NCBI GenBank assembly: GCA_003049485.1
Contig: PYST01000319.1
Location: 1-44,432 of the forward strand
Reading direction: 5' to 3'
Length of the DNA: 44,432 bases
DNA from: Ophioceras dolichostomum
Lineage: Eukaryota > Ascomycota > Sordariomycetes > Magnaporthales > Ophioceraceae
Shown here: positions 18,296 to 29,600 of the stretch, in pieces
Layout: every line of letters starts with the position of its first letter
Position numbering within the stretch: the first letter of the stretch is position 1
Position numbers and translations under genes: made by a program
The notes under the pieces: generated by a model
The model's input: only the letters and a program-made list of their open reading frames with translations
Told to the model about the DNA's origin: nothing
Database searches by the model: none

Positions 18296-19307
18296 TTACG
18301 TCGAGACGTAGTGCGCCACATACGCCACCTCAAGCATGCTGCCGTACCCACCGAGCGTGCTGTCGTTCGGGTTGCCAGGGACTAAGTATTATAACGGCTT
18401 GTCAGCAAGTGAGGCTCAGGCTCAAGGGGCATGACAGGGGAGATGCAGGGGGTAGGTAGGGTGCTGCTGTGGCCAAGATGGACGGACGGACGCAGGGACA
18501 AAAAAATCACTTACAGTTACCGCCAACAGCCATGTTCAAGATGAAGAACAGCGGGTTATGGGCCATCGAGTTCCACACGCTCTCGCTGCCGACCCTCGAC
18601 CCAGACACCTGGTGGAACTGCCTCCCGTCCAGGAACCACGTGATGGTCTCGGAGGCCCAGTTGCCCGAGCGCCTGTCCCACTGCACGCGCCAGTTGTGCC
18701 AACCCTGGTCGGGGATGGACGTCGTGCCGCCGATGCCGTTGGGCTCGTTGCACACGCCGCCGGGGTACGTGCCGCAGTGGGCGGTGCCGTAGCCGGTCAG
18801 GGCGCCGTTGACCGTCTCCATGGCGTCGATCTCGCCGCAGGCCGGCCAGCCCGTGCCGTGCCTGATCGAGTCGCCGAGCAGCCAGAAGGCGGGCCAGAGG
18901 CCCTTCTTGTTGGCGATGGCGTTGTCGCCGAACCGGAGGCGGGCCTCGCCCAGCGTGAGTTTTCCCGACGCGGGCGTGAAGGTGTACTTGGACTCGATGC
19001 GGGCGGAGGTCCACTCGCCCGTGCCGGAGTTCTTCCAGGGCACGATCTGCACGGTCTCGCCGCCGGAGATCTGCAGGTTCGCCCGGTCGGTGGTGTAGCG
19101 CTGCCACTCGTTGTTGACGTTGAGGTTGGTGATGATGTTCCAGTTCGTCGACGAGACGCCCGAGCCCCCGGAGCCGTAGAAGGCGTCGTACCAGACCAGG
19201 TTGTAGCCGGAGTAGGACGGGGGGAGCCAGGCGAGGACCGTGGAGGGGCCGGCGGCGAGGGAGAGGAGGAGGGAAGAGAGGATGGCGGATGACGAAGGGA
19301 GATGCAT
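18296..19307 (-). CDS. Secreted GH16 family beta-glucanase
   Basis: Two exons (19307-18515 and 18381-18296) separated by a 133-bp GT..AG intron (donor GTAAGT) give 292 aa. A signal peptide of about 26 residues (MHLPSSSAILSSLLLSLAAG..) indicates secretion; no GPI signal or membrane anchor follows, so the enzyme is probably released. The catalytic signature GEIDAME is present with Glu159 (nucleophile), Asp161 and Glu164 (acid/base) in the E-x-D-x-x-E spacing of GH16. Other family landmarks are LWPAFWLLG upstream, the HNWRVQWD and WFLDG strands, and a closing NMAVGGNFPGNPNDST that is restored by the splice junction. GH16 members cut beta-1,3 or mixed beta-1,3/1,4-glucans or transglycosylate them; the laminarinase-like layout favours an endo-beta-1,3-glucanase, but specificity is inferred. 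The protein ends on a final beta strand (MLEVAYVAHYVST). Confidence 0.92.
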
Positions 19308-21845
19308 TGTGGCGGGTGAGACCTATTCGATAGGGGAGAAAAGTAATATATGTATAAAGAAAGAACGGATATACAAGAATGTATGGGGCGTTCGGTGCTA
19401 TCGCAGAGAAAGGAATGAATGGAAGTTGGTGTACTGAGAAAGGAGTGTGAATCGGCTGCAAGCCGTGTGTTGGATCAAAAAAGATCAACAAGAAAAGGAG
19501 CGACTAGAAAAGAGTAGAAGAAGATAAATTGCGATGCGAGGCCATCTCGTCTTCTTCTCTCGTTCGAACGGGGGAGTGACGATGGCTTCTTCCGATTTAT
19601 ATATCCATCTTTCCTTTGTGCGTGCGTGCTCTCTTTCTTTGTCTCTCCCCACTCACCTGACCATAACCCGGTCTTCCGCGGGCCGAGTATAGGACCATTT
19701 GTTTCCCCACGAGGGCACCTGTGTCTGCCTGCCAATATGTTTCGCCCAGGAGCAGCTCCCAGGATAGGGTAGTGTTCGGGGGGTTCGCGATTGGGCCAGG
19801 CACATCTGTGTGGTTTGTTTCCTCTTCTGTAAAGGGGGTCGAGTAAAATGGGCAAAGGAAAAACAAGCAGCAAAGACAAAAGGAAAATGACCTATCCACC
19901 ATTACAGAGGAAGGGTGCGCCAGTGGGACCCTGAGCGGAAATTTCGCGGCATGTCGAGAGGGCTGTGTAGTTTTCTGCTTGGTCCAGGACGGACGGGGCA
20001 AGACAGGACCTCTGGGTGTGGGAGGTGACCCGATGTGGAAGCTGGAATGACCTCAGGGGCTAGACTTGCAACTGGGCAGGGGGTGAATGCGACTTGACAG
20101 CCGCTGGGCACTGGCCACTACTACAGTGCTGGTAGGTAGGATCTTGGTGCGAGAGCGTGGGTGCGAACCACCCTTGCTTCTTTTTGAGAGCGAGACGACA
20201 GAAAATCTCGGACAATTTGCCCCATTTCCTCTGGTATCGATCGATCCACTGGGACCTGGGACCAGAACCACCACACAGACGAAAACCGGCTCAAAATAGG
20301 CACCTGCTGGCGACATTCCGGGGTCGGGAGAGACTAGGGGTGGCGAGTGCGGACTGGGATGACTTCAAAGCCGGAACTAAAAGAAAGGGAGCAGTCCGAA
20401 AGAACCGAAACAGGAGAAGGGGAGAAAGTAGAACAGGAAAAGGAAGGCGAGACAGGAGTATGTTCATATTCAGTAAGCACATGGTCTAAATTCCCGGTTG
20501 TGATCTGGAGATCCGGGGAGATGGATCATGACAGCCTGTGTGCCCCTTTCTGTGTGGCGTGGAGTGTGGCGTGTGCCACCTCTGTGCCTGGCCAAAGGGG
20601 CAGCTCAGGGCGGGGAGTGCCGTCTGACAAACTTTAGCTCTCCCGTCGATGAGATCCGACAAAGATCACAAGACGGAAAAGAAAGAAACAGGTGTGCCAC
20701 CAGACTGGTGGTGGTCGGACTCAAAGCCACACTTTCTTGTAACATCCGAGACACTTGGAGGGGGGAAAAAATCACAGCGAAAACATAGAAAAGCGCGCCT
20801 GGTGGATATTGCAACGAAGGAATGCGCACCAAGAAAGCATCTCCGCAGCTTTCTGCTCTGCGGCTGTTACGTTGCTCTCTACTGCTGCGCGTCGTTTCTT
20901 TTTTGTTTCGTTTCTCTTGCCTACTAGAGAGTCGCATGTGAACAGGCAGAGAGATTCGGTTGACCTGTTGAGTTGAAAGAATCAATGATGTTTGATGGGG
21001 CTCTGTCTCGGCCAGTAGCAGGGCCCATCCGACCAGCATGTGTGCCGGGCGCACTAGCGTCGGCGGTTCTGGAAATCTCAGCTCTTGGCCATGTCAAGAA
21101 ACAAAAAGGGGTCAATTGGTCAGGGGCGACAGGCAGGCCATACAAGCCCCTCACCTGATCTGGACCAGATGGGACCCCCATTCGACTCCCCTCGATTTCC
21201 GCTGCGGTCGAATCGAATGCGACGGTGCTCTTGCATGCTGGGAATCGCTGGACTTCGCTGAAATCCTTCACCCCGCTCTGGAAGACCCTGAGCTAATTTC
21301 CCGAATGGGAGTTTTGATGCACTGGGAAGTCAGGAAGATTCCGGCGATGCGATAGGGGGGGAAAGAGGCTGAGGCACAAGAGATGAAGTTTAAGCGAGTA
21401 CCCCGTAGGCACCATCTGGTTGGACACCTTCTGCCTTTGATCATCTTGAACGAAGGTGGGAGCCGAAATGTGAAGCTCCCAAAGCCCCAACAAGAGGATG
21501 GATGTTGGTGGTCGAGTTTTGGTGGGGGCATTTGACGCGAGCAAGGAGCACCACGGGATGCATCGAACTCCGGACAATCGCGTGTGCACCATCTGCCTGT
21601 CGGTGTCGGGGGAGGAAGCTAAGGGGCACCATGCAAAACATGCTGAAGGGCAAGGCATCCACACAAGACCCCCTTTCCTTCCAGCAATAGCACCCCCGCC
21701 GAGCAACAAAAAGTGGAGGTTATAGTAGGAGAGGAAGGGATGATATATGTATTAACAATCGAGCCCACATAGAAAGAAGAAGAGAGAGATAAGAGGGATG
21801 AAAAAAAAAAGGTCGATATGCGAAGTTCAGGCGCACCGGGAATTG
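19308..21845. other. 2.5-kb stretch upstream of GH16, no gene recognised
   Basis: The part next to 19308 should carry the GH16 promoter; an AT-rich TAATATATGTATAAAG patch at about 19345-19360, some 40-50 bp upstream of the ATG, is a plausible TATA region on the minus strand. The remainder has only short overlapping frames on both strands without recognisable domains. A 10-A run at 21801-21810 probably serves as the terminator of the tRNA-like gene at 21846-21917. Confidence 0.45.
21801..21810 (-). terminator. Oligo-T Pol III terminator for the tRNA-like gene
   Basis: On the minus strand this is a run of ten T, the first T4+ run met after the 3' end of the CCC-anticodon tRNA-like gene (about 36 nt downstream). 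That is further than usual but acceptable for RNA polymerase III. Confidence 0.45.
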
Positions 21846-21917
21846 AGTCCGATGCGGGGGTTGAACCGCAACCTTGAGATTGGGAGTCTCACGCTCTACC
21901 GATTGAGCTAACCAGGC
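21846..21917 (-). tRNA. tRNA with lysine-type body and CCC anticodon; possibly a pseudogene
   Basis: The 72-nt minus-strand sequence folds as a tRNA: acceptor GCCTGGT, D-arm GCTC..GAGC, anticodon stem TGAGA/TCTCA with loop CTCCCAA (anticodon CCC, Gly GGG codons), and internal A (TAGCTCAATCGG) and B (GGTTCAACCCC) boxes. The body closely follows eukaryotic tRNA-Lys, where the same loop reads CTCTTAA (anticodon CTT). Two features look degenerate: the acceptor has a C2-A71 mismatch, and the T-arm lacks one base, so five pairs (TGCGG/CCGCA) enclose an 8-nt instead of the invariant 7-nt loop. Discriminator base is U, lysine-like in yeast. It sits 22 nt downstream of a normal tRNA-Glu. It is either a pseudogene of tRNA-Lys or an anticodon-shifted tRNA; charging cannot be predicted. 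Confidence 0.7.
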
Positions 21918-21930
21918 AGAAATAGAAAAG

Positions 21931-21934
21931 AAAA
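21931..21934 (-). terminator. T4 Pol III terminator of tRNA-Glu
   Basis: A TTTT run on the minus strand starts five nucleotides after the tRNA-Glu 3' end and is followed by TTTT again at about 21926-21929. It suggests that the Glu tRNA terminates before the adjacent tRNA-like gene and that the two are separate Pol III units. Confidence 0.6.
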
Positions 21935-21938
21935 TGCA

Positions 21939-22010
21939 CTCCGATACGGGGAATCGAACCCCGGGCTCGGCAGTGAGAGTGCCGGATGTTAGCCACTACA
22001 CCATATCGGA
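21939..22010 (-). tRNA. trnE-CUC: tRNA-Glu(CTC)
   Basis: A 72-nt canonical cloverleaf without intron: acceptor TCCGATA pairs perfectly with TATCGGA, discriminator G; D-arm contains the A box TGGTGTAGTGG; anticodon stem CGGCA/TGCCG with loop CTCTCAC gives anticodon CTC reading GAG; T-arm CGGGG TTCGATT CCCCG contains the B box. All features are those of eukaryotic tRNA-Glu. It decodes GAG, a frequent codon in this GC-rich genome. Confidence 0.96.
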
Positions 22011-23683
22011 TTTTATCTCTCGTGAGAGTTCTTTGATGTTGAGAAACCACCGTGGTTGTTGGTTTATGATGATGGAGGTGACTGAAGATTTCTCCCCAGC
22101 AGGTGGGGTTGAAAAATGAGGCGAGGGCAGCCTAACTGGGATGATCCGGCCGGGCCGACTGCTGGTGGGATGCTCCCTGCTGCACGTAATGGACGGCAGC
22201 AAAAAAGATCGGATCGACGCCGACAAAAGAATCGATCACCGACGGAACTCTCCGGATCGACCTCAACTCCTTTCCTTTGGCATTGGGAACATTCAGCATA
22301 CCACTGGGACAGTTCCTCTCTGGGAGAGGAGTACTGGACCTGGCCCGGATTTACAACAGCAGAGGACTGGCCATCGAATCGCTTCTCCTCCTCTCCGGAC
22401 GACATTTACGCATACATCAACATCCCTGGCAAGACATCTACTGTGTAGAGGCACCTCGGTCTCTTTGGGAATGCGGTATGAAGATACCCTCGGACTCCGA
22501 CGCGAAGTCGCGCTCTTCTTCCCCTCTCTTGAGTTGCGATGGCCCCGTACCAATGCATTCCCCGCACCCCTCAGCACCGTCTATTTCCCCAACACCACAA
22601 CACCATCACTGGGTAATCGTGATCATCACCGCTGTTGCGGCTGCATCATGTCCTCCGAATACTCCACCTCGCGGCGATATTATTTGCGCCGGGGGGCACC
22701 CTGGAGGAACGTTGTATAAACCCGAGTTCCAGAGTTCACGTGGCTGCCTCGTTGACAGCTAGGTCGGCCAAGACGTCAAAGATGCCCCGGTCTCCTTCCC
22801 TAGAGCGTTTTCTCGTCGCCTAGCGCCTCCTCCACTCTCTCCGGAAGCTCTGCAAGACGACGATCCCCCTCTTCTCCACAACCTCCATCACAGCTATCAT
22901 CGTCACGATCACGGAAGCGCCTCTTCCTACAACGATTGTACAATGTCACCTGCCCGTCAAGTTCGTCACATCGCAGTCGTCACCATCATCACCAGTGTGG
23001 CCGCCGACCTGATGATCCGTATCATCACTATCGACTACCCCTTTTCACTACTACCGTGCGGTAGAGTTGCTTATCATGAGGCAAGCAGAATATCCGACCA
23101 CGTGAGTGATGCCGGGGGGAGTGATACTGTAATTTGCACCCATCCAAACCTCAAGATAGTCGGACATCAGCCCAGCCACTATTGCCAATAGTAGTTATCG
23201 TGACCATTGCTCTATGCTATCCCGTCCATCTAACAAGCTCTATCGGCACATCGGATCAGAGAGATCGGACTAGGTGCCACGCCACCATTGTCGAAGCCCC
23301 TTGATCATGCATGACCTTGCCTTCCTCGAGCCGTTGACCCCTTGACCACCAACACCACCAACACAACCACAATCATCATCAGGCAGCCAGATGGATAGAG
23401 AGGCGGCTTCTCTTCTACTGCTCACTTACACGGCACGGCCCGATTAGAGAAATCCGAAATCAACTACCACCACACTCTTCTCAGTGATCTAACCGCCGAC
23501 CACGAGCACTTCCAAAACTGGGCGCGACCATTGCCTCCCCGTGCCCCAGGTGTCATTTGAATCACTCGGGTGAACACTCTCGAGCTTGTGATGACCGCCC
23601 ATCACTCATCCGCTGTGCATGGCGACTTTCGCGTCTTCGACCTAGTCCGAGCACAGCATTCAACGGGCTCGTGACGACCATCA
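22011..23683. other. Gene-poor stretch between tRNA-Glu and the STAND gene 3' end
   Basis: Several overlapping frames of 80-190 codons exist on the plus strand between 22116 and 22823 and near 22943-23191. None has a recognisable domain and frames switch repeatedly, so no gene is called. The last part should hold the 3' UTR of the minus-strand STAND gene. CATCATCACC-type simple sequence occurs near 22890-23030 and 23351-23380. Confidence 0.4.
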
Positions 23684-26600
23684 CTAGCCCGTCGCCGTCC
23701 CCGTCCCCTCAACACCAACACCCACACCCCCAAGATACATCTCCCTCACAACCCCCTTCCACTCCTCCATCCCCATACTCCGCCTCCCCTTCCCCCACCC
23801 CTCACACACCACATTTTCGTCGTTTCCACTCCCACTCGAAACAATAACTTGCAAGGCAACATCCTCCCAGATCCCCGGCACGTGCGTGAACCGATGCCCC
23901 GCGCCGCACAGCGTCGGACACGGGGACGGCAGCTGCTGGGTTCGGCCTTGGCCCTGGTCAGGAGGAGAGATGAGTATGGAGTAGCAGTTGCTGCAGAACT
24001 GGACTAGCCCGACGCAGTCGAGGCAGGTGTACATGTCTGATGCGATGAAGAAGGGGGTGTCGCAGGTGTCGCATGTGAAGATTGAGAGGTGCTCTGGTGG
24101 TTGGTGGTTGTTGTTGTGCTGGGAGGAGGCGGCTTCGTCTTCGTCTTCTGAGCTGCCTTTTTCTGAGTCTACGTCTTGTTGGTGTTGCTCATCCTTGTCC
24201 TCGTCCTCCTCGCTGTCGTTATCGTCGTCGTCTGATCCGCCTGCATCGGCGTCTTTACCGTCGTCCGAATCATCATCCTGACCCTCTTCATCCTCACCTG
24301 ACCCTCCCTCATCATCATCATCACCAGCATCACCAGGCCCTCCATCCTCCTCCTCTTCTTCGTCCTCATCCTCATCCTCATCGCTTTCATCATCACCGCC
24401 ACCTCCCCGATGCTCGGAAACTGGTTCATGTGATCCTCGTCTGGAAAGGTCGGTGTCGATGCGAATCGCAGGCGCCCCCGCCCTCGGCCCGCTTGGGCTA
24501 TTGGGAGAGGCGGCAGCAACAGAAGGCTGGCGCTGCCGATGTTGAGACGGAGAAGCAGCGCCCTCAAAAAAGGCCGAAGTCTGGGCGTTCGGTCGCGGCG
24601 TCGTCTGCGTGGCATCGTCTTGCATCTGTAGCGGCGCGAGGCCGAGAGGCGTCGTAGGGAGCAGGCCATCATGGACGGGGGCAGGGACTGCTCCCGCAGC
24701 GTCTTCCTCTTTTCCCTCCTCCTCTATAGCCTTCGCCCTCGCTGCGGCTGCCTCCATCTCTTCCTTCTGCCTCTGCATCTGCCTCTCCCACCCCCTTACC
24801 TTCTCCTGCCCAATAAGACTAAGCAGTCTCCAAGCGGCGACAACGTTCTCCTCGTCGTCGAACGCGGAGAACACGTACATGAGTTGGTAGAACGCCACGC
24901 TGTCGTTGGACACGTCGTCGTCGCTGAGCAGCTCCAGCGCGTTCCTCACCAGCGGCGCGACGACCTGTTCTGCCTGGTTGATCGCCGCGTCGCGGTGTGT
25001 GGTGGTGTTGTTGCCCTGGGCTTGGGAATGGGACAGCGCTGATACGGCGCGGTGGTGGTGGTACCGGGCCAGACAGGAAAGGATCACCAGTCGGGCGGAG
25101 CCGAGGCGGCGTGCGGCGAGCGCGGTGAGCTTCTCGGCTGCGGTCTCGCCTTCTAGGATGGCGGCTGCCGCTGCTGTTGTTGTGGTTGTAGAAGTAGTCG
25201 TACTCGTAGTCGTCGTGGTCGTGGTCGTAGTCGTAGTCGCCGCCACTGTGGCGGTTGCTGCTGTGACGCTGCTGTCGCTTGTCCCTAGGGACACCATGGA
25301 GCCCATGCCCACACCCACAGTCGTCGGTCCCCCTGCTACTCTAGCTGCCGCAAGGCCCCTAGTCGCAACCCTCAGATAGAGCTGCGCCAAGAAAGGGCCG
25401 ATGTCCTCCAGGTCCAGACTGTCCATGTCATAGCTCGCATCCTCGTCGTTCTCCTTCTCGGCGTTCGCAAATGTGAGATTCACCGTGTCCTCCGCGACGG
25501 CCATCATGCTCGCCGCAGTCGACTCGACCGGCCCGCGCTTCAGCGTCTCGAGGTGCGCCTCCCTCACGGGCTTGCTGAACGTACCCCAGACCGACGGTTC
25601 ACCCCCATTTTTGTCGTCGTCACCACCATCCGCATCAGCGGCGTCAGCCAGCAGGCGGAAGAACCTGTCCACGATGTCCCACCTGCCCAGCGCCTCCGCG
25701 GCGTCGACCATGGCTGTCTGGAACGCGTCCTCGGTCAGCAAGCCGTCCGAGATCTCGCCGACCCAGCCGACGTCGAGGGGCTGCGCCGAGAAGACCTCCA
25801 GCAGGGCCACCACCTCGGCCCACGCGTGATGGGCGCCGTAGACGGAGAAGACGGGCGCGCACTCCGCTATCCGCGTGATGTCGGCGACGAGTCCCGCACG
25901 GTGCATCTCCGCGCCGCGGGCGAGGTCGGCTCCCCTCTCGCCGTCGCCTCCTCGGTTCCAGAGCGCGGTGCCGAGCGAGATGAGCAGCATCGCCTTGAGC
26001 GCGTTGCCGACGCGGTAGGGGGCCTGATCCCGCCCCTGTCCAGCGAGCTCGGCGAGCTCGGCCACGGCGGCCTCCAGCACGTCGACCGCCTCGTTGGCGG
26101 ATTCGGTCGTCGTGCCGACGTAGTAGCGCGCGAGCAGGCTGGCCGGCCCGCCCAGCTCGAGGGCGCGTCGGGCGCGGGTGAGGCCCCAGTTCGTCTCGTG
26201 GGCGAAGCGGTGGGCTGCGAAGGCCATGTTCACCTCCCACAGGGCGTCTTTGGTGCCAGCCTCGCTTCCGCCGCCGCTGCCGCCCGGGAGGAGGGCTTCT
26301 TCGCACCATGTCTCGATTCGTGTCAGGTCTGCCACTGTGAGGAAGGGGGCGGCGTTCCCGTCGGAGGGGGGAATCATGGCGGAGCTGAAGTGTCGGCATG
26401 TGGTCGTGTACAGGAGGCTTTGGTCTTTGGGCGGCGCGAGAGCGAGGGTGACGTAGGAGTGCAGGAAGGACAGGGAGGCGTGGGCGTAGCGGGTCGAGAA
26501 GACGTTGATGAAGGAGGTGTTGGATGCGGCGGCTTTGATGCTACCTTGCTCCGTGGCACTGCCGTGACCTTTAGAGCCACCATCGTTGTCATTGTCATCG

Positions 26601-29600
26601 TCACCATCATCGTCGTCGTCGTCCTCCTGTTCGTGGTTTTTACCCCGGCCCTCGTCATCATCATCATCATCGTCGCCAACACTGCGCCGCAGCAGATGCC
26701 ACGCCATCCTCACAGCAGCCGGCCTCGACACGATCGCCTCAACCCTCGTCCCGCCCTCTTGCGACACGGCCTGCGCCAGTGCCGGGGCCGCCGCCACACG
26801 CGCCACGATTTCCCTCTGCCTCGGCTCAAAGACGTCCCTCACCGCCGCCGACTCCCGGAACCACTTCACCAGCACCCTGGCAGCAAGGCCGTCATGCAGC
26901 CACATGCCCCTCACGCCCGCCATGGACTGGAACTCCGTCATAGTGGCCCACCCCAAATCGCTCTCGCCCTCGCCCACGCTCGCCAGGCTCCAGAACAGCG
27001 AGTCGATCGCCACCTCCTCTGTCAGCAGCCTGGCCAGCAACAGCCCCGCCTGCGCCTTCAGCTCGCGGTCGCACACAGCCAGGTCCACGGCGTCGAGGTG
27101 CTGCAGCACGTACTGGGCCGCGTACTCGAGCAGCAAGTCCGCGTTCTCGTCGCCGTCCCCCTTCAGCAGTGCCCGCAGACATGTCAGCGCGACCAGCAGG
27201 TGGCCGTTGTCGTCGTCCCGCACGATGAGTGTCTTCTCGCGCGCGACGCGCTTGGCCGCGAAGAAGGCCTCGAAGCCGAAGCGGCGGTACAGGTCCGGCG
27301 GGCAGGTTTGGCGGAGGACGTGGTCGATGATGAGGACTTCGGACTCGAGCACCCCTTCCTCGACGGCGCCGGCGGTTCCTCCCCCTCCGGCTTGATTCTC
27401 GTGGCCAGCTGCGGTTGCTGTGAGGGTGGCGGGAGCCTTCTTCCTGGGGATCCGCTCGCCGTACTCTTCCGTCTTGAACTCGACGTGTCCGCTCGGCGTC
27501 ACCCTGAACAGGCGGTATTTGCTCGCCAGTTTCGCTTCGAGCGTCAGCAAAGAGGCGCCTCTTCCACCGCCACCGCCCCCGGCAGCTCCGCCAGCACGAG
27601 CCCCTACTACAGCATGAGAAGAAGGAGAAGAAGAAGCAGCAGCAGCAGCAACCCCCTCCCTCCTCAGTGCAAGCACAGCCTCCATATCACCCACCAGCAT
27701 CCACTCATACGCCCACACGACCCACAGCACCAGCTCATTGACCTCAAGTATCTCATTGGCAGTCAGCTCGCCGTTCAGCCGCGCGATCTCGCCCACCACC
27801 AGCGCGTCCCTCGTGCGGCCCGCCTCCTCCAGTATCTCCTCGATATCCTCCGGCAGGTCTACCCGCGCCAGCGCGTCGAGGCTGCGCGACAGCCGGAAGT
27901 AGTCCCCGCCCGTCTGCCTCGTCAGCGAGCTCAGCACGGTGGCGCGCCACTTGGCCACGTCCGGCCTGGAGGCGTGGCGGAGCACGGGCATGTTGTCCAT
28001 GCGGTATGTGACGAATCGAGAGATGTCGGGACTGTTGTTGGGACTGATGGGGATCGCGGCCGTGGGGATCAGGGCGTCGTGGAGGGCTTGCGCCGCGGGG
28101 GGCTTGACGGTCATGAAGAGGCGGATGCGTGCCCCCCCCGCGCCGGTGGCGCCACTAATGCTGCTTCCACTTCCGCTTCCGCTTCCAACAGCGGAGAGGA
28201 GGAGGTCAGGGGAAGTGAGTCTGTGCAGCAGTGGCGCCACGCGCGGCACGTCTTCCACGTCGAGGCCGTCGACGAGGATGAAGAACGTGTGGTCCATCTT
28301 CTGGCGGTCTTCGTTCTGGAGCAGGAGCCTCGTCCAGCGGTCGATCCAGTCGTCGAACGGGTTCGTGGAGCCCGAGGCCGCCTTCTCGCAGATGCCGGAC
28401 ACGGACTTGGTGAGCGGCTCGGTGGCGGTCGCGCACTGCCAGAGGAGGGAGCGGGAGATGTCCTCGAGGATGTCTTCGCGCTGCTTGGTGCTACTATTAT
28501 CCTTGTCCCTATCGTCGTCGCCGGGCCGGTCCGTGCTGCTGTCGCCACCTCCTCCGACACCGACACCGACACCGACGCCACCACCGCCGCCGCCGCCGAC
28601 CCCCTTTCCTCGCCCGTCTCTGGCAGCGCGCTTGGACTCGCCGCCGCTGTCGCGGAAGTAGAAAGCTGGCCGTGGACCGCCCGACTCGGTCTGTACTGTG
28701 CGGAGGTGCTTGAGCACGTTTGCCATCAGGTATGTCTTCCCGGAACCCTCCTCGCCCACGAGCAGGAGAATGGGCGTTACTAGAGGAGGCGGAGGTGGAG
28801 GGGCAGGCATCGGAGAAGATCGTGCCTGGTGGGAAGGGGAGGGGAATGAGTAAGGCGAAGAAACAACTGAGGCACTACTAGCTGCAGGTGGTGATGATGA
28901 TGTCCCGGCGGTGAGAGCCAGCGGCATCGAGGTCTGCCACGTCTTGAACAGCTCGTTCTCCAGGATCCACTGGCCCGTGCCCTCGACCATAGACCCGGAC
29001 GCCTCGTTGCGCGCCTCCTCCCACTTAGGGATAGGCTCGCCGTAGCGGTCGAGCATGCTGTCCTTGAAGCCCAGCTCGCGCGATATGGTCTGCCGCCACA
29101 GCCTCGCGGCCGCTTCCTTCTTCTTCTCCCTCTGCCAGTCCACCAAGACGTCCAGCTTGCCCGAGTTCCCGTGCACAGCGCGGAGCGTGTGCGCGCCGAC
29201 GTCGAGCTGCTCTCTAGACGCCAGGTCCGCCATCTGGGCCAGCAGCGCCTCGATGCTCTTGTCCTCCAGCAACAAGACCCGCAGGTAGGTCTTGGCGCGT
29301 TTCGTCTTGGACCCGCGCAGCTCGATGGTGCGCTCGCACACGGCGACGAACAGCTCCAGGTTCTTGAGCGAGAGGCGGGTCAGGGACAGGGGGTCCAGCA
29401 CGCCGCCGCCACTGCCGCCGCTGCGGTACAGCTGCAGGCGCTGGAGGAACTCGGCGCACCGCTCGAGCAGGCGGGCGAGGATCTCGAAGATGCCCTCGTA
29501 GGCCTGCCACGCCTTGATGACGAATACGAGCGCGTTGAGCGTGAGCGTGACGGGCGGGGGCCCGCCTCCGAGCTCGGACGCCCTCGAGGCGAGGCCGCCC

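Noticed and set aside
18296..18381. GH16 frame ending at 18507 read as complete without intron
   Set aside because: That end lacks the closing beta strand. A GTAAGT donor and TTAG acceptor join it in frame to GGNFPGNPNDST and a normal terminus, so the two-exon model is preferred.
22116..22823. Several plus-strand frames of 90-190 codons near the tRNAs
   Set aside because: They overlap one another in all three frames, show no splice-joined domain and no family motif. Kept as unexplained non-coding sequence.
25553..28783. 1076-codon open frame on the plus strand
   Set aside because: It lies entirely opposite the STAND gene, whose Walker and zinc-finger motifs show the true strand. The shadow arises from strong GC codon bias and contains no recognisable domain.
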